Source: Akkermansiaceae bacterium UBA4589 (GTDB taxonomy: Bacteria > Verrucomicrobiota > Verrucomicrobiia > Verrucomicrobiales > Akkermansiaceae). From it: a stretch of 64,000 bases of DNA. The position numbers and the translations under genes were made by a program. Below, piece by piece: positions 26,571 to 36,339 of this stretch. Under the pieces are notes generated by a model. It ran no database searches, had not been told where the DNA came from, and saw nothing but the letters and a program-made list of their open reading frames with translations. Numbering within the stretch: position 1 is the first letter of the stretch; each line of letters opens with the position of its first letter. The DNA is taken from contig DGJT01000038.1 in the NCBI GenBank assembly GCA_002387565.1, positions 13,636 to 77,635 on the forward strand, given 5' to 3'.

Positions 26571-27004
26571 AAATAAGGGACTAAGAGGGTTCTTTTGGCG
26601 ATAATAGCCACTTGATGAAACTTTCGCAGTGCTCAGCTATGTCTAATAGCCTGCGCGCTACGATTTCATCAAGCAACTATTCTCATCCAAAACTCCACCT
26701 ATTCGCCCACTTATTTTAAATATAAGTATAGCTCACTGTTTTGCAGATAAACTAACTCTTATCAACTGCCGTGATGCTCGTGTATGTCTGAATACACTGC
26801 GCGTCACGTTTGATTTCGAGCTACTTTCTCAAGCAAAAAAGCGAGCGCTCTATCTTATATTTTAATTAGTTCAATTAAGCCTGCTTGTTCATTCAAGTGG
26901 GCTTTTTCATTCAAGCGGGCTTTTTCTGTGTTTTTTGTGAGTTCTGTGGTTCTTTTTAATAAAGCTAATTTTGTGCTTAGCTCATTTTTAACTCTTAATT
27001 TTAA
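26571..27004. repeat. Gene-free gap with fold-back elements
   Basis: This gap lies between convergent fabI and hprK, with no gene visible. Element B (26587-26696) is a long inverted repeat: CTTGATGAAA (26611-26620) pairs with TTTCATCAAG (26664-26673), AATAG pairs with CTATT, and TTTTGG pairs with CCAAAA. Its interior holds CTTTCGCAGTGCTCAG and a small GCTAT/ATAGC hairpin. Element C (26770-26808) nests CGTGA/TCACG around GTGTAT/ATACAC with the same TATGTCT loop. The outer flanks GGTTCTTTTGG and CATCCAAAACTCC match the gap at 1.0-1.4 kb. A terminator and a shared tail follow. Confidence 0.7.
26877..26925 (+). terminator. Terminator with duplicated 3' arm
   Basis: AAGCCTGCTTG (26877-26887) pairs with CAAGTGGGCTT (26894-26904) allowing a G-T pair, followed by a T run. 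The 3' arm and T run are then repeated (CAAGCGGGCTTTTT), so the same 5' arm could form either of two hairpins. It would end transcripts arriving from fabI. Confidence 0.65.
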
Positions 27005-27979
27005 CTATCCATTAATACCGCCTTGCATTTTTTTGAGGATGCGTTGGTTGAATTCGTCTGCCATGTCGTAGCCGACGTCGCGTAGTTGGTGTTCGAGGGC
27101 GGCGACTGCGACAATGCGGGTGGTGTCGCGTCCAGGGGCGACGGGAATTTCCATGAGAGGGACGTCCATGCCTAGCATTTCAAATGTTTCGCGGCGGATG
27201 CCGAGGCGGTCTACGTTGTTGAGGTCTTGCTGTGGCTTGAGGTTGACTATGAGGTCGAGTTTGGCCTCGTTGCGGATACTGCTCAGACCAAAAATATTAG
27301 CGACATTGATAATACCAATACCTCGCATTTCAAGAATGCCTTTGGTAAGTTCATTGGATTTGGCGATGAGTTCACCGTTAATTTTGTGAACGTTAACGAT
27401 GTCATCTGAGATGAGGGCGCCGCCACGCTCGAGTAGACCTATAGCAGTTTCACTCTTACCTGTACCACTAGCTCCCATGATAAGGATGCCTGTGCCTTGA
27501 TATTCAACCATACAGCCATGAATGGACATGCTAGGTGCAAATAGGTGCTCGAGTCTTAAACTGGCTAAATTAAGGAATTCTGGGGTTCTAATATCTGAGT
27601 AGATAATAGGGACTTTGGCAAAATCGTTGTCAGCGAGTGCGATGAGTTCATCGCTGAGCTCATTGTCTTTGGTGACGATGATACCAGGGATGTCTTTGTT
27701 GCAGAGCTCGGCAAATTTAGAAGCCGCTTCTTTTTGTCCTAAATGTTCAAGGTAAGAGATTTCAGAGTTTCCCAATACTTGTAGTCTAAGGTAGGCAAAG
27801 TAGAGATAAAATCCTGACAGGGCTAAGCCTGGTCTGTTAACAGCTGGCTCTTTGATAGTTCTGTCAAAATACTTTTCCCCAGAGATGATTTCTAATTTGA
27901 GCTCTTCTTTTTCGTGCTCGTAGAAAGTACCAATAGATACTTCGCTGACTTCTCTAATTTTTTTGACAGGATTAATCAT
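27005..27979 (-). CDS. hprK: HPr kinase/phosphorylase
   Basis: Bifunctional enzyme that phosphorylates and dephosphorylates a serine of HPr. The 324-aa protein has an N-terminal domain (to about residue 130), then His154 in SIHGCMVEY and the Walker A loop GASGTGKS at 169-176. ISDDIVNV and the family signature LEMRGIGIINVANIFG follow. No HPr, EI or sugar-PTS gene is in the window. In PVC bacteria HprK usually occurs with a regulatory-only PTS. The gene heads a minus-strand block with the nitroreductase 23 bp upstream. Confidence 0.94.
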   Translation of the reverse strand: MINPVKKIREVSEVSIGTFYEHEKEELKLEIISGEKYFDRTIKEPAVNRPGLALSGFYLYFAYLRLQVLGNSEISYLEHLGQKEAASKFAELCNKDIPGIIVTKDNELSDELIALADNDFAKVPIIYSDIRTPEFLNLASLRLEHLFAPSMSIHGCMVEYQGTGILIMGASGTGKSETAIGLLERGGALISDDIVNVHKINGELIAKSNELTKGILEMRGIGIINVANIFGLSSIRNEAKLDLIVNLKPQQDLNNVDRLGIRRETFEMLGMDVPLMEIPVAPGRDTTRIVAVAALEHQLRDVGYDMADEFNQRILKKMQGGING

Positions 27980-28002
27980 GATACTTGTTACTGGATAATG
28001 GA

Positions 28003-28644
28003 TTAGTGATGCTGGATAACGAGCTTGTCTTGGCTATAACGGACTTTCGGCTCTTGCATGTAAGGGTCTTGTTCACTGCGGTAACCTAGGGCACAAGCTA
28101 CTGTGGTTTGGAAACCTGAACCTTTGAGATCTAGTACATCATCATAAGCTTTTGGATCGATGCCCTCTAGTGGACAACTATCCACGCCAAGAGCTGCTGT
28201 GCTAGTGAGTAGTAAGCCTAAGGCGAGGTAAGCTTGGTGTTGAGACCAAGAGAGAAAGTCTGCAGGAGATTTGTGCTCAAGAAAGCCGTACATCATGTCT
28301 TTGTAGAACTGGAGCTCTTCTAGAGTTTTTGAGCGTTCTTGGCTCAGAGTCATCACCCAATCTTCGATAGCTTGTTTATCAAAGCTAGATTGTGAGGCTA
28401 AGACTACAAGGTGAGAGCAGTCCGTGATTTGTGGCTGATCCCATGAGTGAGCTTTGAGTTTTTCTAAGAGCTCTTGTTTACTAATGACGATGAATCTCCA
28501 TGGTTGTAGACCAAATGAGGAAGGGGAGAGCTGTAAGCTTGAAATAATAGAATCTAAAGTAGTTTGATCAATGGTTTTAGTTGTATCAAATTGTTTAACA
28601 GCATAGCGCCATTGCAAGGCTTGGGTAAGTTCTGTTGTTGTCAT
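28003..28644 (-). CDS. Nitroreductase-family NAD(P)H oxidoreductase
   Basis: A 213-aa FMN-dependent nitroreductase-fold enzyme, probably a homodimer. The N-terminal LQWRYAVKQFD supplies the usual FMN-phosphate Arg. LQLSPSSFGLQPWRFIVI and the C-terminal CALGYRSEQDPY complete the pattern of the NfsB/YfkO group. Substrates could be quinones, nitro compounds or flavins. It lies between lptD and hprK, spaced 23-24 bp, so probably one transcript. Confidence 0.88.
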   Translation of the reverse strand: MTTTELTQALQWRYAVKQFDTTKTIDQTTLDSIISSLQLSPSSFGLQPWRFIVISKQELLEKLKAHSWDQPQITDCSHLVVLASQSSFDKQAIEDWVMTLSQERSKTLEELQFYKDMMYGFLEHKSPADFLSWSQHQAYLALGLLLTSTAALGVDSCPLEGIDPKAYDDVLDLKGSGFQTTVACALGYRSEQDPYMQEPKVRYSQDKLVIQHH

Positions 28645-28668
28645 TATCGCAGTTAAGTTAGGTGTTGT

Positions 28669-31032
28669 TTAGAGACTTAGAGGGAGTCTAGCCTCTGGGA
28701 AGCGTTTGAGGGTGAAGTTGATAGAGATAATATATTCATCTTCTGCATTATTGTGTCTAAGTTCCTCTATACCAAAAGAGCCAACCCAGTTCTTTAAGTT
28801 GAGATAAGCTCGTATTTCTTGAGAGCGTAAGGTTGAGGTTTCTAAATTCCAAAACTGGTTGTATTCTAAACCAAGAGCGCTACTGAAACGTTGGTAGTGA
28901 CGCCAGTTTACACTATTAGCGTCACTGAGGATAGGGTGGTTTTTGAGTTGGTAGGACCCTATAGACGTTTTAGAAAAATCATTTAATAGGAAATTTACTT
29001 GGTTAGAGCTATAGAGGTAAGGTTCTGAATCCGCACCTAATGGAAAATGGCTATCACTGATAAAGCTAAGTGCTGATTTAGGTGTCCAGGCCATTTTATG
29101 GTACAGACCTGAATGCTTGAAGTTACTTTGATCATTATGCTCATACACATCCCAGTAAGTGTTACTGTTGAACCAGGTATGGTTTTGACTGCTTTTTTCG
29201 CTGTAACGTTTGGTGGTGAGGCTCTGTTCAACACCAAATCTGTAAATACCCCAATCCTTAAGGTTTTCCGTATTTTTATTTTGTGCTAGGTTTAAAGAAG
29301 GTGAATCAAGAATGTAATCATAACGATTAATTGGAGTGATTTGCGCAGATAAGTCATCAATTTTTAGCCAAGATACTTGTACATAAGGCTCGAGGTGGTG
29401 ATATAGGCCTGCAAGTCCCCAGTGAGGTAAATCTAATTGGGTGTTTTGACCAGATAGGAATAAAGACGCTTTGATAGTGGTATGGACTATATTTTGATAG
29501 TCAGATTGATCTGATCCAGCACTACTATCAGCAGATGAATACTGGTTAAAGCCCCAGCCTAAAGTGGGTGTGATCGCAGCTAGATTAGAAATTTTGAACG
29601 GACGGGATAGTTGATGAAAGGTATGAATTTTTTGGTACTCATTATCTACGAGTAAATCACGAATAATAGCAGCACGTGCGGCACTCGTGCCTGGGGCTAT
29701 GAGCTCTGCAAAAAGCGAGTCAGTAGTCGCATCAGAGCTTTGTTCCTCATAAATGCCTACGCTGGCGCTACCTTCATAATAAATATTGTCGAATAATGAT
29801 AAATTTAGATTATCTAGGGCTCCATCAAGGTTTGCTAAGTTTGTAGCGGATTTAGACCAGTTCAGTTCAGGTAAGCGCTGAGTGGTTTGAAAGAGGCCTT
29901 GGTCGCTCCATGTAGTATTGATGCTGATATCACCCCATGTTGGATTGAGGTAAATAAATTCTAAGAGATTTTGATTCTCTGGATAATCTTGGTATTTGTC
30001 CTCAAAGAAATCTTCTAGTACTCTATCATCACTTAGGAAGTTAAGTTGAGCTGTAATTCGGGTTTGGTCATTAGTGAATTCGTCAACCTTATTATAATCA
30101 GGAGTATTGAGGTAATTAAAGCTTACAGCATAGCGCTCACTATCAATGTTATCTATTTGATTGCTGCCGCGAACCTCTTGACTCTCTGCATCGTTAATCC
30201 CAAACAGATGTAAGTGAGGCGTGGTCGCGTCCTGTACGTTTTGATTGAGAGGCTTGATGAGCAGGCCTGCTCCAACACCACGCTTAGAATACAGTGAAAG
30301 TTGAGGTTGTATGAGGATGTCAGTATGCTGATCTTGTCCTGAGAGTTTATCTAGAGTGAACCCAAAATCTTGGTAGAGTTCATAACCTAGAGCTGAGCTT
30401 GATCTAGGGCTTAGATGGTAGCCTAGTTCAGGGTGTATAGATTGTGGAAAATAAGGCAGTTTAAAAACGGGTGTGTTTTTTGTGGTGACGGTTAAGCCTT
30501 TGAATACAAGGTACCCAGGTTCAGGTTGAGGGTAAAAAGTCGTTTTTTTACTTTTCATCCAAAAGGCAGGAGTCTGGCTATCGTCGGTGGTTACAGCAAA
30601 CTGCTCTGCGGTGTAAATAGGTTTGAGAGCATCACTACTATCCACATAGAGTTTGTCAGCTTTCATTAATAGCTGCCCATAACGCCCCTTGGTAGAGCTT
30701 AAATTAAATTGTTTGTTTTTATAATAGTAAGTGAGTTCTTCGCAATGGTGCAGCCCTTCTTGAAAAAATAGACTCACATTACCTTTAAAATAAACTTGGC
30801 TCTGTGCGGTGTTGATTTTGGCGTAATCAGCAAAGATAGAAGCCCCTGTATCTGTCTTAATTCTGACATTATTTTTATAAATAATTTCTTGAGACTTGGC
30901 TAGGTAGACGACCTCACCTTGATTCGAAATATCAAGAGAAGAAGGAGGTGTTAAAAACAAATTAGCCTGTAGGTAACTCCAGCTTAAACTAAGCCATAAA
31001 AAACAGTGAAACCAAAAAGAGCGTGATATCAT
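28669..31032 (-). CDS. lptD: LptD-like LPS-assembly outer-membrane protein
   Basis: A 787-aa protein with an N-terminal hydrophobic signal (about residues 4-24). An OstA-like beta-taco domain (about 35-135: YKNNVRIKTDTGASIFADYAKI, KGNVSLFFQEG) is followed by a long stretch of alternating beta-barrel strands ending in FTLKRFPEARLPLSL. This matches LptD, which inserts lipopolysaccharide into the outer leaflet. Cysteines are few and the LptD disulfide pairs of Escherichia coli are not obvious. Its presence argues for an LPS-bearing outer membrane. Confidence 0.8.
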   Translation of the reverse strand: MISRSFWFHCFLWLSLSWSYLQANLFLTPPSSLDISNQGEVVYLAKSQEIIYKNNVRIKTDTGASIFADYAKINTAQSQVYFKGNVSLFFQEGLHHCEELTYYYKNKQFNLSSTKGRYGQLLMKADKLYVDSSDALKPIYTAEQFAVTTDDSQTPAFWMKSKKTTFYPQPEPGYLVFKGLTVTTKNTPVFKLPYFPQSIHPELGYHLSPRSSSALGYELYQDFGFTLDKLSGQDQHTDILIQPQLSLYSKRGVGAGLLIKPLNQNVQDATTPHLHLFGINDAESQEVRGSNQIDNIDSERYAVSFNYLNTPDYNKVDEFTNDQTRITAQLNFLSDDRVLEDFFEDKYQDYPENQNLLEFIYLNPTWGDISINTTWSDQGLFQTTQRLPELNWSKSATNLANLDGALDNLNLSLFDNIYYEGSASVGIYEEQSSDATTDSLFAELIAPGTSAARAAIIRDLLVDNEYQKIHTFHQLSRPFKISNLAAITPTLGWGFNQYSSADSSAGSDQSDYQNIVHTTIKASLFLSGQNTQLDLPHWGLAGLYHHLEPYVQVSWLKIDDLSAQITPINRYDYILDSPSLNLAQNKNTENLKDWGIYRFGVEQSLTTKRYSEKSSQNHTWFNSNTYWDVYEHNDQSNFKHSGLYHKMAWTPKSALSFISDSHFPLGADSEPYLYSSNQVNFLLNDFSKTSIGSYQLKNHPILSDANSVNWRHYQRFSSALGLEYNQFWNLETSTLRSQEIRAYLNLKNWVGSFGIEELRHNNAEDEYIISINFTLKRFPEARLPLSL

Positions 31033-31064
31033 GGGAAACTAAAGAAAAGAGCTAAGATATAAAA

Positions 31065-32459
31065 TTATAGTGGGTAGGGTGTTCCTGCTTCTGGAGTGAT
31101 AATGGTCGAGTTAGGTAAATCTTTTTTGAGCTCTTTTTCAAACCAAGCAGAGGCATCTAAATCACCATGTACGAGTAAGACCTGTTTAGGAGCTAAATCA
31201 ACTATCCATTGTTTTAATGAATCCCTTTCACAATGTCCACTAAAATCAAAAGCTTCAATTTGGCAAAGGCGCGCGACTCTAGGTCTGCCTGTACCAAGGG
31301 ACACACTTTCTTTTAATGGTGTTTGCTGAATGGCATAGCCAGGAGTTTCTGGGTCGCAATAACCGACAAAAAAGAGGCCGTTTTTACTATTGGGTAAGAG
31401 TGATTCAGCAAGCTGATTAGAGAGAGTTTTAGGTACCATCATACCGCTAGACATCACATAGATATGACCAGGCTGTGTGACCAAAGGCTCACGCTTGCGG
31501 CTTCGTTTGTGTCGAGGAGTGCCCTTGATATTATGAGCTTCGAGCAAAGAGAATTCAGGGTATTTGCGTGGAGTAGAGTCCGCTAACTCATCAAAAATAC
31601 GAGTCATTTTAGTACTAAGCCCACCAATTTTAACGGGTGCTTTTTGTAGTAAACCTGATTCAAAGAAGTTATGCAACATCATAAGAACTTCTTGAGTTTT
31701 ACCCATGGCAAACACAGGAATGAGCACAGCACCACCTAGATTGAGACTGCGTTGAATAGCTTGAGAGAGACGTTTTTCCTCTCGTTCTCTAGTGTAGTTA
31801 GGGTTACGAGGACTGGCTCCACGTGTGGTTTCAACAATGAGAGTATCAATATCTTTTAATGCTTCGATAGCCTTAGGGTCGCTGATGCTGCACTTAGGAA
31901 TGAGGGTTTGGTCTTCGAGTTGAATATCTCCAGAATAAAGAATCTTTTTGTTAGGAGTCTCAATGAGCACGCAGGCAGAACCGAGTAAATGACCCGCATC
32001 ATAGAAAGTGAGTTTGCAGTCTGGATAGTCTGATACTTTGAAAGTCTTATTGTACTTCACTGGATGCAGTTGATCCATAGCAATATCAATCTCCTCGTGG
32101 GTGAAGAGAGGGTATTCTGTAATACCTAACTCAAGACGCTGACTGGTCATCACATTGACCGAGTTATGTAATAGCGCCTCACCTAATTTCATGGTGGCAT
32201 TAGTGAGGTATGCTTCAATTTTGGGGTATTGTTGGAGCAAGTAAGGTAGAGTTCCGATGTGGTCTAAATGAGAGTGAGAAACGACCGCTGCATCTACGGG
32301 TAGAGAGTTGAGCAATTTGTAATTAGGCATCGCCTCGCCGCCATATTGCTTAGGGTGCATGCCCGCATCGAGGACGAGTCCATTTTTTTTATCACCAATC
32401 CAATAAGAATTAGCTCCAATTTCTTGTTCGCGGGTTAATCTTAAAAAGGTATCCATCAT
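31065..32459 (-). CDS. Beta-CASP metallo-beta-lactamase nuclease (CPSF-like)
   Basis: A 464-aa RNA-processing-type nuclease. The metallo-beta-lactamase motif HSHLDHIG (about residues 60-67) binds two zinc ions. GHLLGSACVLIE, YSGDIQLEDQTL and the beta-CASP elements VETTRGASPRNP, GGAVLIPVFAMGKTQE and YVMSSGMM follow, then FSGHCERDSLKQWI and LVHGD. The order matches the YSH1/CPSF-like family rather than RNase J. The substrate RNA is unknown. Start ATGs at 32459 and 32456 are equivalent. Confidence 0.9.
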   Translation of the reverse strand: MMDTFLRLTREQEIGANSYWIGDKKNGLVLDAGMHPKQYGGEAMPNYKLLNSLPVDAAVVSHSHLDHIGTLPYLLQQYPKIEAYLTNATMKLGEALLHNSVNVMTSQRLELGITEYPLFTHEEIDIAMDQLHPVKYNKTFKVSDYPDCKLTFYDAGHLLGSACVLIETPNKKILYSGDIQLEDQTLIPKCSISDPKAIEALKDIDTLIVETTRGASPRNPNYTREREEKRLSQAIQRSLNLGGAVLIPVFAMGKTQEVLMMLHNFFESGLLQKAPVKIGGLSTKMTRIFDELADSTPRKYPEFSLLEAHNIKGTPRHKRSRKREPLVTQPGHIYVMSSGMMVPKTLSNQLAESLLPNSKNGLFFVGYCDPETPGYAIQQTPLKESVSLGTGRPRVARLCQIEAFDFSGHCERDSLKQWIVDLAPKQVLLVHGDLDASAWFEKELKKDLPNSTIITPEAGTPYPL

Positions 32460-32510
32460 AATAACCCTTTTAGATAAACATGTATTTCTAGAAAATGAAA
32501 GCTTTAGACT

Positions 32511-33428
32511 TTAATTTCCAATGATTCTCGTGAGCCCTTGAATATAACTAGAGTCGCTATTAAAGAGCTCGTAACCAATAGCATTTTTTCGGCACCAAGC
32601 TTTGAGCTGTTTGAGGTGCTGTTCTACGTTTTTTTGGTAGAGTGCTTGGCGCTTATTCTTGTTGCCTTGCAATTGGTAGTAGTCATCACTAAGAGGGTTT
32701 TTAAGTGAGAGGTTTTGCTGTGTTGGTAATTGTAATTCACTAGGGTCGAGTACTTGGAGTAGTGCTATGTCATGCTTAAGCTTGAGATGCTTAAATGTTT
32801 CACTCATTTCTTCAGGGTGGTGCTGATAGAAATCTGAAATCCACAGAATAAAACTCGAAGACCTCAGGCGCTTGCTAAGCTCTTTGCTGTATTGAGTTAA
32901 TGGGATTTTTTCAGTTGAGCTGGGTTTGTCTAGACTGGCATTGAGAGCATTGACAATACCATTCATACTTTTGGAAAAAGGTATGAATTGCTGGTGCTCT
33001 AATGATGAGTCAGCTTGACTCTGGTAAGGGCTATTGATGAATTGCCATGCTAATGCATATTTTTGCTGAGAAGCATACAGAGCAATAGAGGCGGCTATGT
33101 GTGCGGCGAATTCTCGTTTGGAATAGAATTGACTACCATAATCCATGCTGGCGGATAAATCCATGACAATAACCAGCTGTCTTTCGCGCTCTTCTTCAAA
33201 AGTTTTGACATAAACTTTTTGGTGGCGAGCTGTCGTCTTCCAGTCAATAAATCTGACTTCATCACCTGGTTGGTATTCTCTAAAATCAGCAAACTCTAGG
33301 CCTTGCCCCTTGATGCGAGTTTGGGTATTGCCGGTGAGGTTTTTGGCTAAAATTTGATGTGAGCGTAGTTTTAATCGCTGAGCTTTTTGTAAAAGCTGTT
33401 GAGCATTTAACTCTTCCTCACTCATCAT
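32511..33428 (-). CDS. DUF58 protein with vWA-like fold
   Basis: A 305-aa cytoplasmic protein of the DUF58 family. The signature LEFADFREYQPGDEVRFIDW is at about residues 46-65. A VIVMDLSASMDYG stretch carries a metal-ion-dependent adhesion site (DxSxS), and SSFILWISDFYQH follows. DUF58 proteins are partners of MoxR ATPases and are thought to help assemble or activate other proteins. The MoxR gene lies 11 bp upstream on the same strand, so they form one operon. Confidence 0.9.
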   Translation of the reverse strand: MMSEEELNAQQLLQKAQRLKLRSHQILAKNLTGNTQTRIKGQGLEFADFREYQPGDEVRFIDWKTTARHQKVYVKTFEEERERQLVIVMDLSASMDYGSQFYSKREFAAHIAASIALYASQQKYALAWQFINSPYQSQADSSLEHQQFIPFSKSMNGIVNALNASLDKPSSTEKIPLTQYSKELSKRLRSSSFILWISDFYQHHPEEMSETFKHLKLKHDIALLQVLDPSELQLPTQQNLSLKNPLSDDYYQLQGNKNKRQALYQKNVEQHLKQLKAWCRKNAIGYELFNSDSSYIQGLTRIIGN

Positions 33429-33439
33429 AAGTCAATAGA

Positions 33440-34402
33440 TTAAGGTAGTTGAATCTTGCTAAGTAAACTATTGATAATTTGATCAGCAGTAACATCCTGC
33501 GCCTCAGCTTCGTAAGAAAGTAAAATACGGTGGCGTAAGATGCGATGCGCGAGCTTTTTGATGTCTTGTGGGATGACGTAGTCACGACCCTCTAGGTAAG
33601 CCAGAGCTTTGGCGCTTAGTGCTAATTGAATAGAAGCACGAGGCGAGGCTCCTGCGCGTACGAGTTGACCTAATTCAGGGCTGACTTTGCCCATATCACG
33701 AGTGGCCTGCACCAATTGTACGATGTATTGGTTGAGATTTTTATCAATATGAACGCTATCAACGGCCTTACGACTTTCTTGCAGTTGTTCGACACTCACT
33801 ACAGGCTGAACTTGTGCTGGAGGCGCCGAAGTTGCCATTTTTTCAAGAATCACCATCTCTTCTTCTAAGCTTGGGTAATTAATAATAATCTTGAAGAGGA
33901 AGCGGTCAAGCTGAGCTTCCGGTAAAGGGTAGGTGCCTTCTTGGTCAATAGGGTTTTGTGTGGCTAGTACGAGAAAAGGTCTAGGTAACTGGTGGGTCAC
34001 ATCACCTAGTGTGACTTGCTTTTCTTGCATCGCTTCGAGAAGAGCCGATTGCACCTTGGCTGGGGCACGGTTAATCTCATCAGCGAGAATAAACTGATTA
34101 AAGATAGGTCCTAATTTAGGCTCAAAGGTGTGCTTTTCTGGATGGTAAATCAACGTGCCGATAAGGTCTGCTGGTAATAAATCAGGCGTGAACTGTAAAC
34201 GTGAAAAGCTCACAGATAAACATTCGGACAAGGTTTTAATCGCGAGTGTTTTGGCTAACCCAGGAGCCCCTTCTAGGAGCACATGACCTTGGGTAAGTAG
34301 GCTAAGTAAGAGGGAATCAACTAACTCTTCTTGGCCGATAAGGACTTTAGACATTTCTTGTCTAATGAGTTGTGGCCAGCTTTCTGTTGAGGTGGTATTC
34401 AT
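33440..34402 (-). CDS. MoxR-family AAA+ ATPase
   Basis: A 320-aa AAA+ chaperone-like ATPase. Walker A is GAPGLAKT (residues 45-52), Walker B lies in FILADEINRAPAKVQSALLEAM, sensor 1 is in LVLATQNPIDQEGTYPLPEAQLDRF, given here as TQNPIDQEG and PEAQLDRF, and sensor 2 is near ASPRASIQL. MoxR proteins act with DUF58 proteins in maturation of metalloenzymes or envelope complexes. The target is unknown. Confidence 0.93.
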   Translation of the reverse strand: MNTTSTESWPQLIRQEMSKVLIGQEELVDSLLLSLLTQGHVLLEGAPGLAKTLAIKTLSECLSVSFSRLQFTPDLLPADLIGTLIYHPEKHTFEPKLGPIFNQFILADEINRAPAKVQSALLEAMQEKQVTLGDVTHQLPRPFLVLATQNPIDQEGTYPLPEAQLDRFLFKIIINYPSLEEEMVILEKMATSAPPAQVQPVVSVEQLQESRKAVDSVHIDKNLNQYIVQLVQATRDMGKVSPELGQLVRAGASPRASIQLALSAKALAYLEGRDYVIPQDIKKLAHRILRHRILLSYEAEAQDVTADQIINSLLSKIQLP

Positions 34403-34479
34403 AGGGCTTAAAACGTTTGAATAAGTAATTACCGATTAAAAGGGCATTAATTGTTCATGTTCTTAGCTTTTTACAGCCT

Positions 34480-35949
34480 CTAAGTAAATTTATTTTTTAA
34501 GAAATCAATGGTTTCTTTGAATCCTTCTTCATCTTGAATCCTCGCATTTACTGACTTACAAGCATGGATAATAGTGCCGTGATCACGATTAAATTCGTGC
34601 CCAATTTCATGTAGAGAGGAATTCGTTAGATCACGAGTTAAATACATCGCAACGTGCCTAGGTAGAGTTAACTGTGATGTGCGACGCTTGCCAACTAAGT
34701 CTTCAAAATTTACATTGTAGTAATTCGCAATAGTTTTTTGAATGGTTTTGGCGCTGAGTTTGAGTTGAGTTTTTTCTTGTTGGAAACAGTCTTGTAAGAG
34801 GTTTTTTACGGTCTCAACACTAAAGTCTTGATTAGGCTGTAGAGAAACGTAAATGAGTAGTTTGTTGATAGCTCCCATTAAGTTGCGCACATCGCTTTTT
34901 ATTTCGGTGGCAATCAGTTCAAGACAAGAGCGGTCAATATAGTGTTTGGTATTTGATAAGTGTTTATCTAATATCGCCAAACGGGTTTCATAAGAAGGGG
35001 CTTCAATTTGCACACATAAACCAGCACTGAGTCTGGAAACTAAACGTGGAGAAAGCTGTTTGAGGTCATGGATGCTCACATCAGAACTAACAATGATTTG
35101 TGCCTGTGAATTAATCAATGCTTCAAAGGTGTGAAAAAATTCATCCTGAGTCTTTGTCTTATTAGCTAAAAATTGAATATCATCAATAAGTAAGACATCT
35201 AAGTTGCGGTAACGGTTACGCAGATTATCCAATTGATTATTCTGGATGGCTTGCACGTAGTCATTGGTGAAGTTTTCAGCAGAGGTATAGAGAACTTTAG
35301 CATTAAGGTCTTGCTCGAGTAGCTCTAAGCCTATGGCTTGCATTAGATGTGTTTTACCTAGACCTGAATTACCATAAATGAAAAACGGATTATAAGTGAG
35401 AGTTTCTTCTTGAAGAATGGCAGTGGCGGCGGCAAAAGCAAAATTATTGTGATCACTAACCACAAAACGTTCAAAATTATGCGCAGGGTTCAGACCACAA
35501 CGCTTAATTTTAGCTGTTTTTTTCTTAGTTAAAAGTTCAGCTTGCTCGGCTATATCATTGGTGTTGATTGTGTCTACTTGCTTAGTTTTAGAGGCTCTAG
35601 GAGATGAGGTTGTTGCAGATTGTGACGCCTTAGCATGCGTCTTTTCAGACTCCTTTAAGTGGTCTTTAATAAAGTCTTGAATTTTAAATTGAATATCAAA
35701 TTCTTGATGCTCACTACAGGCTAGAGGCAGAATAGCTTTTAATTCATCTAGATAATTGGCTTCAATCCAAGCAATAGACATATCATCGGGCACTTGCATG
35801 AGACAAGTTTGATGATAAAAATCAACATTGATATGGGTAAACCAGCGTTGAAATTCATTTGCCCCAATTTGATTTTTAAAAGTTTCAATGACTTGAGTCC
35901 ACGATTCTTGAGAGATAGAAGCAGAAGGGTGGGAGAGTTGTAAAATCAT
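34480..35949 (-). CDS. dnaA: DnaA chromosomal replication initiator
   Basis: A 489-aa initiator protein. The N-terminal domain I (about 15-90) is followed by a flexible Ser/Thr-rich linker. The AAA+ domain has Walker A GNSGLGKT (near 190-200), Walker B VLLIDDIQFL and the sensor-2 arginine region. The C-terminal helix-turn-helix DNA-binding domain carries the family signature RDHGTIIHACKSV. The downstream neighbour is MoxR, not dnaN. The 390-bp AT-rich region upstream is the natural place to look for an origin, but no consensus DnaA box was found there. Confidence 0.96.
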   Translation of the reverse strand: MILQLSHPSASISQESWTQVIETFKNQIGANEFQRWFTHINVDFYHQTCLMQVPDDMSIAWIEANYLDELKAILPLACSEHQEFDIQFKIQDFIKDHLKESEKTHAKASQSATTSSPRASKTKQVDTINTNDIAEQAELLTKKKTAKIKRCGLNPAHNFERFVVSDHNNFAFAAATAILQEETLTYNPFFIYGNSGLGKTHLMQAIGLELLEQDLNAKVLYTSAENFTNDYVQAIQNNQLDNLRNRYRNLDVLLIDDIQFLANKTKTQDEFFHTFEALINSQAQIIVSSDVSIHDLKQLSPRLVSRLSAGLCVQIEAPSYETRLAILDKHLSNTKHYIDRSCLELIATEIKSDVRNLMGAINKLLIYVSLQPNQDFSVETVKNLLQDCFQQEKTQLKLSAKTIQKTIANYYNVNFEDLVGKRRTSQLTLPRHVAMYLTRDLTNSSLHEIGHEFNRDHGTIIHACKSVNARIQDEEGFKETIDFLKNKFT

Positions 35950-36339
35950 GAATAAAAATCGGAATATAAAAAATGAACCAAAGCGCGATATGCACTAAGT
36001 CGAGACACTAGTTATTAACGATTTTGTAACATAAAACTAGATTAAAATTTATAGTCATATCAAAGATTTTTTTTTAGGCTATTTTCACTAGTGTTTCACA
36101 GCTTATTTTTTTTTCTAGTTGTAGTAGTTTTGATTATTTTGGGGAGATACTTAAGAATAGTTAATAGTGTTCTGTAGGCACCCTTTTTTTCTATAGGTTT
36201 TTCTTATTTTTTAGTGTTTTTTTAGTCACTAACTAACTCATTTTTAACTGCGTATATGAGTTTTTAAAAGTATCTTTTAAAAAGGTTTATATCCTTATTT
36301 AAAGAGACTTGAGCGTATCTTATTAAGAATTCTTAACTA
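35950..36339. other. AT-rich gap upstream of dnaA
   Basis: No gene is seen in these 390 bp. The sequence is very AT-rich with long T runs. It contains a perfect inverted repeat TTTTTAAAAG (36261-36270) and CTTTTAAAAA (36274-36283) with a 3-bp centre. No TTATCCACA-type DnaA box was found on either strand. It must hold the dnaA promoter and could hold a weak terminator for the gene at 36340; an origin function is possible but unsupported. Confidence 0.35.

Noticed and set aside
35950..36339. oriC with DnaA boxes
   Set aside because: No TTATCCACA or close variant on either strand; only AT-richness and position support it.
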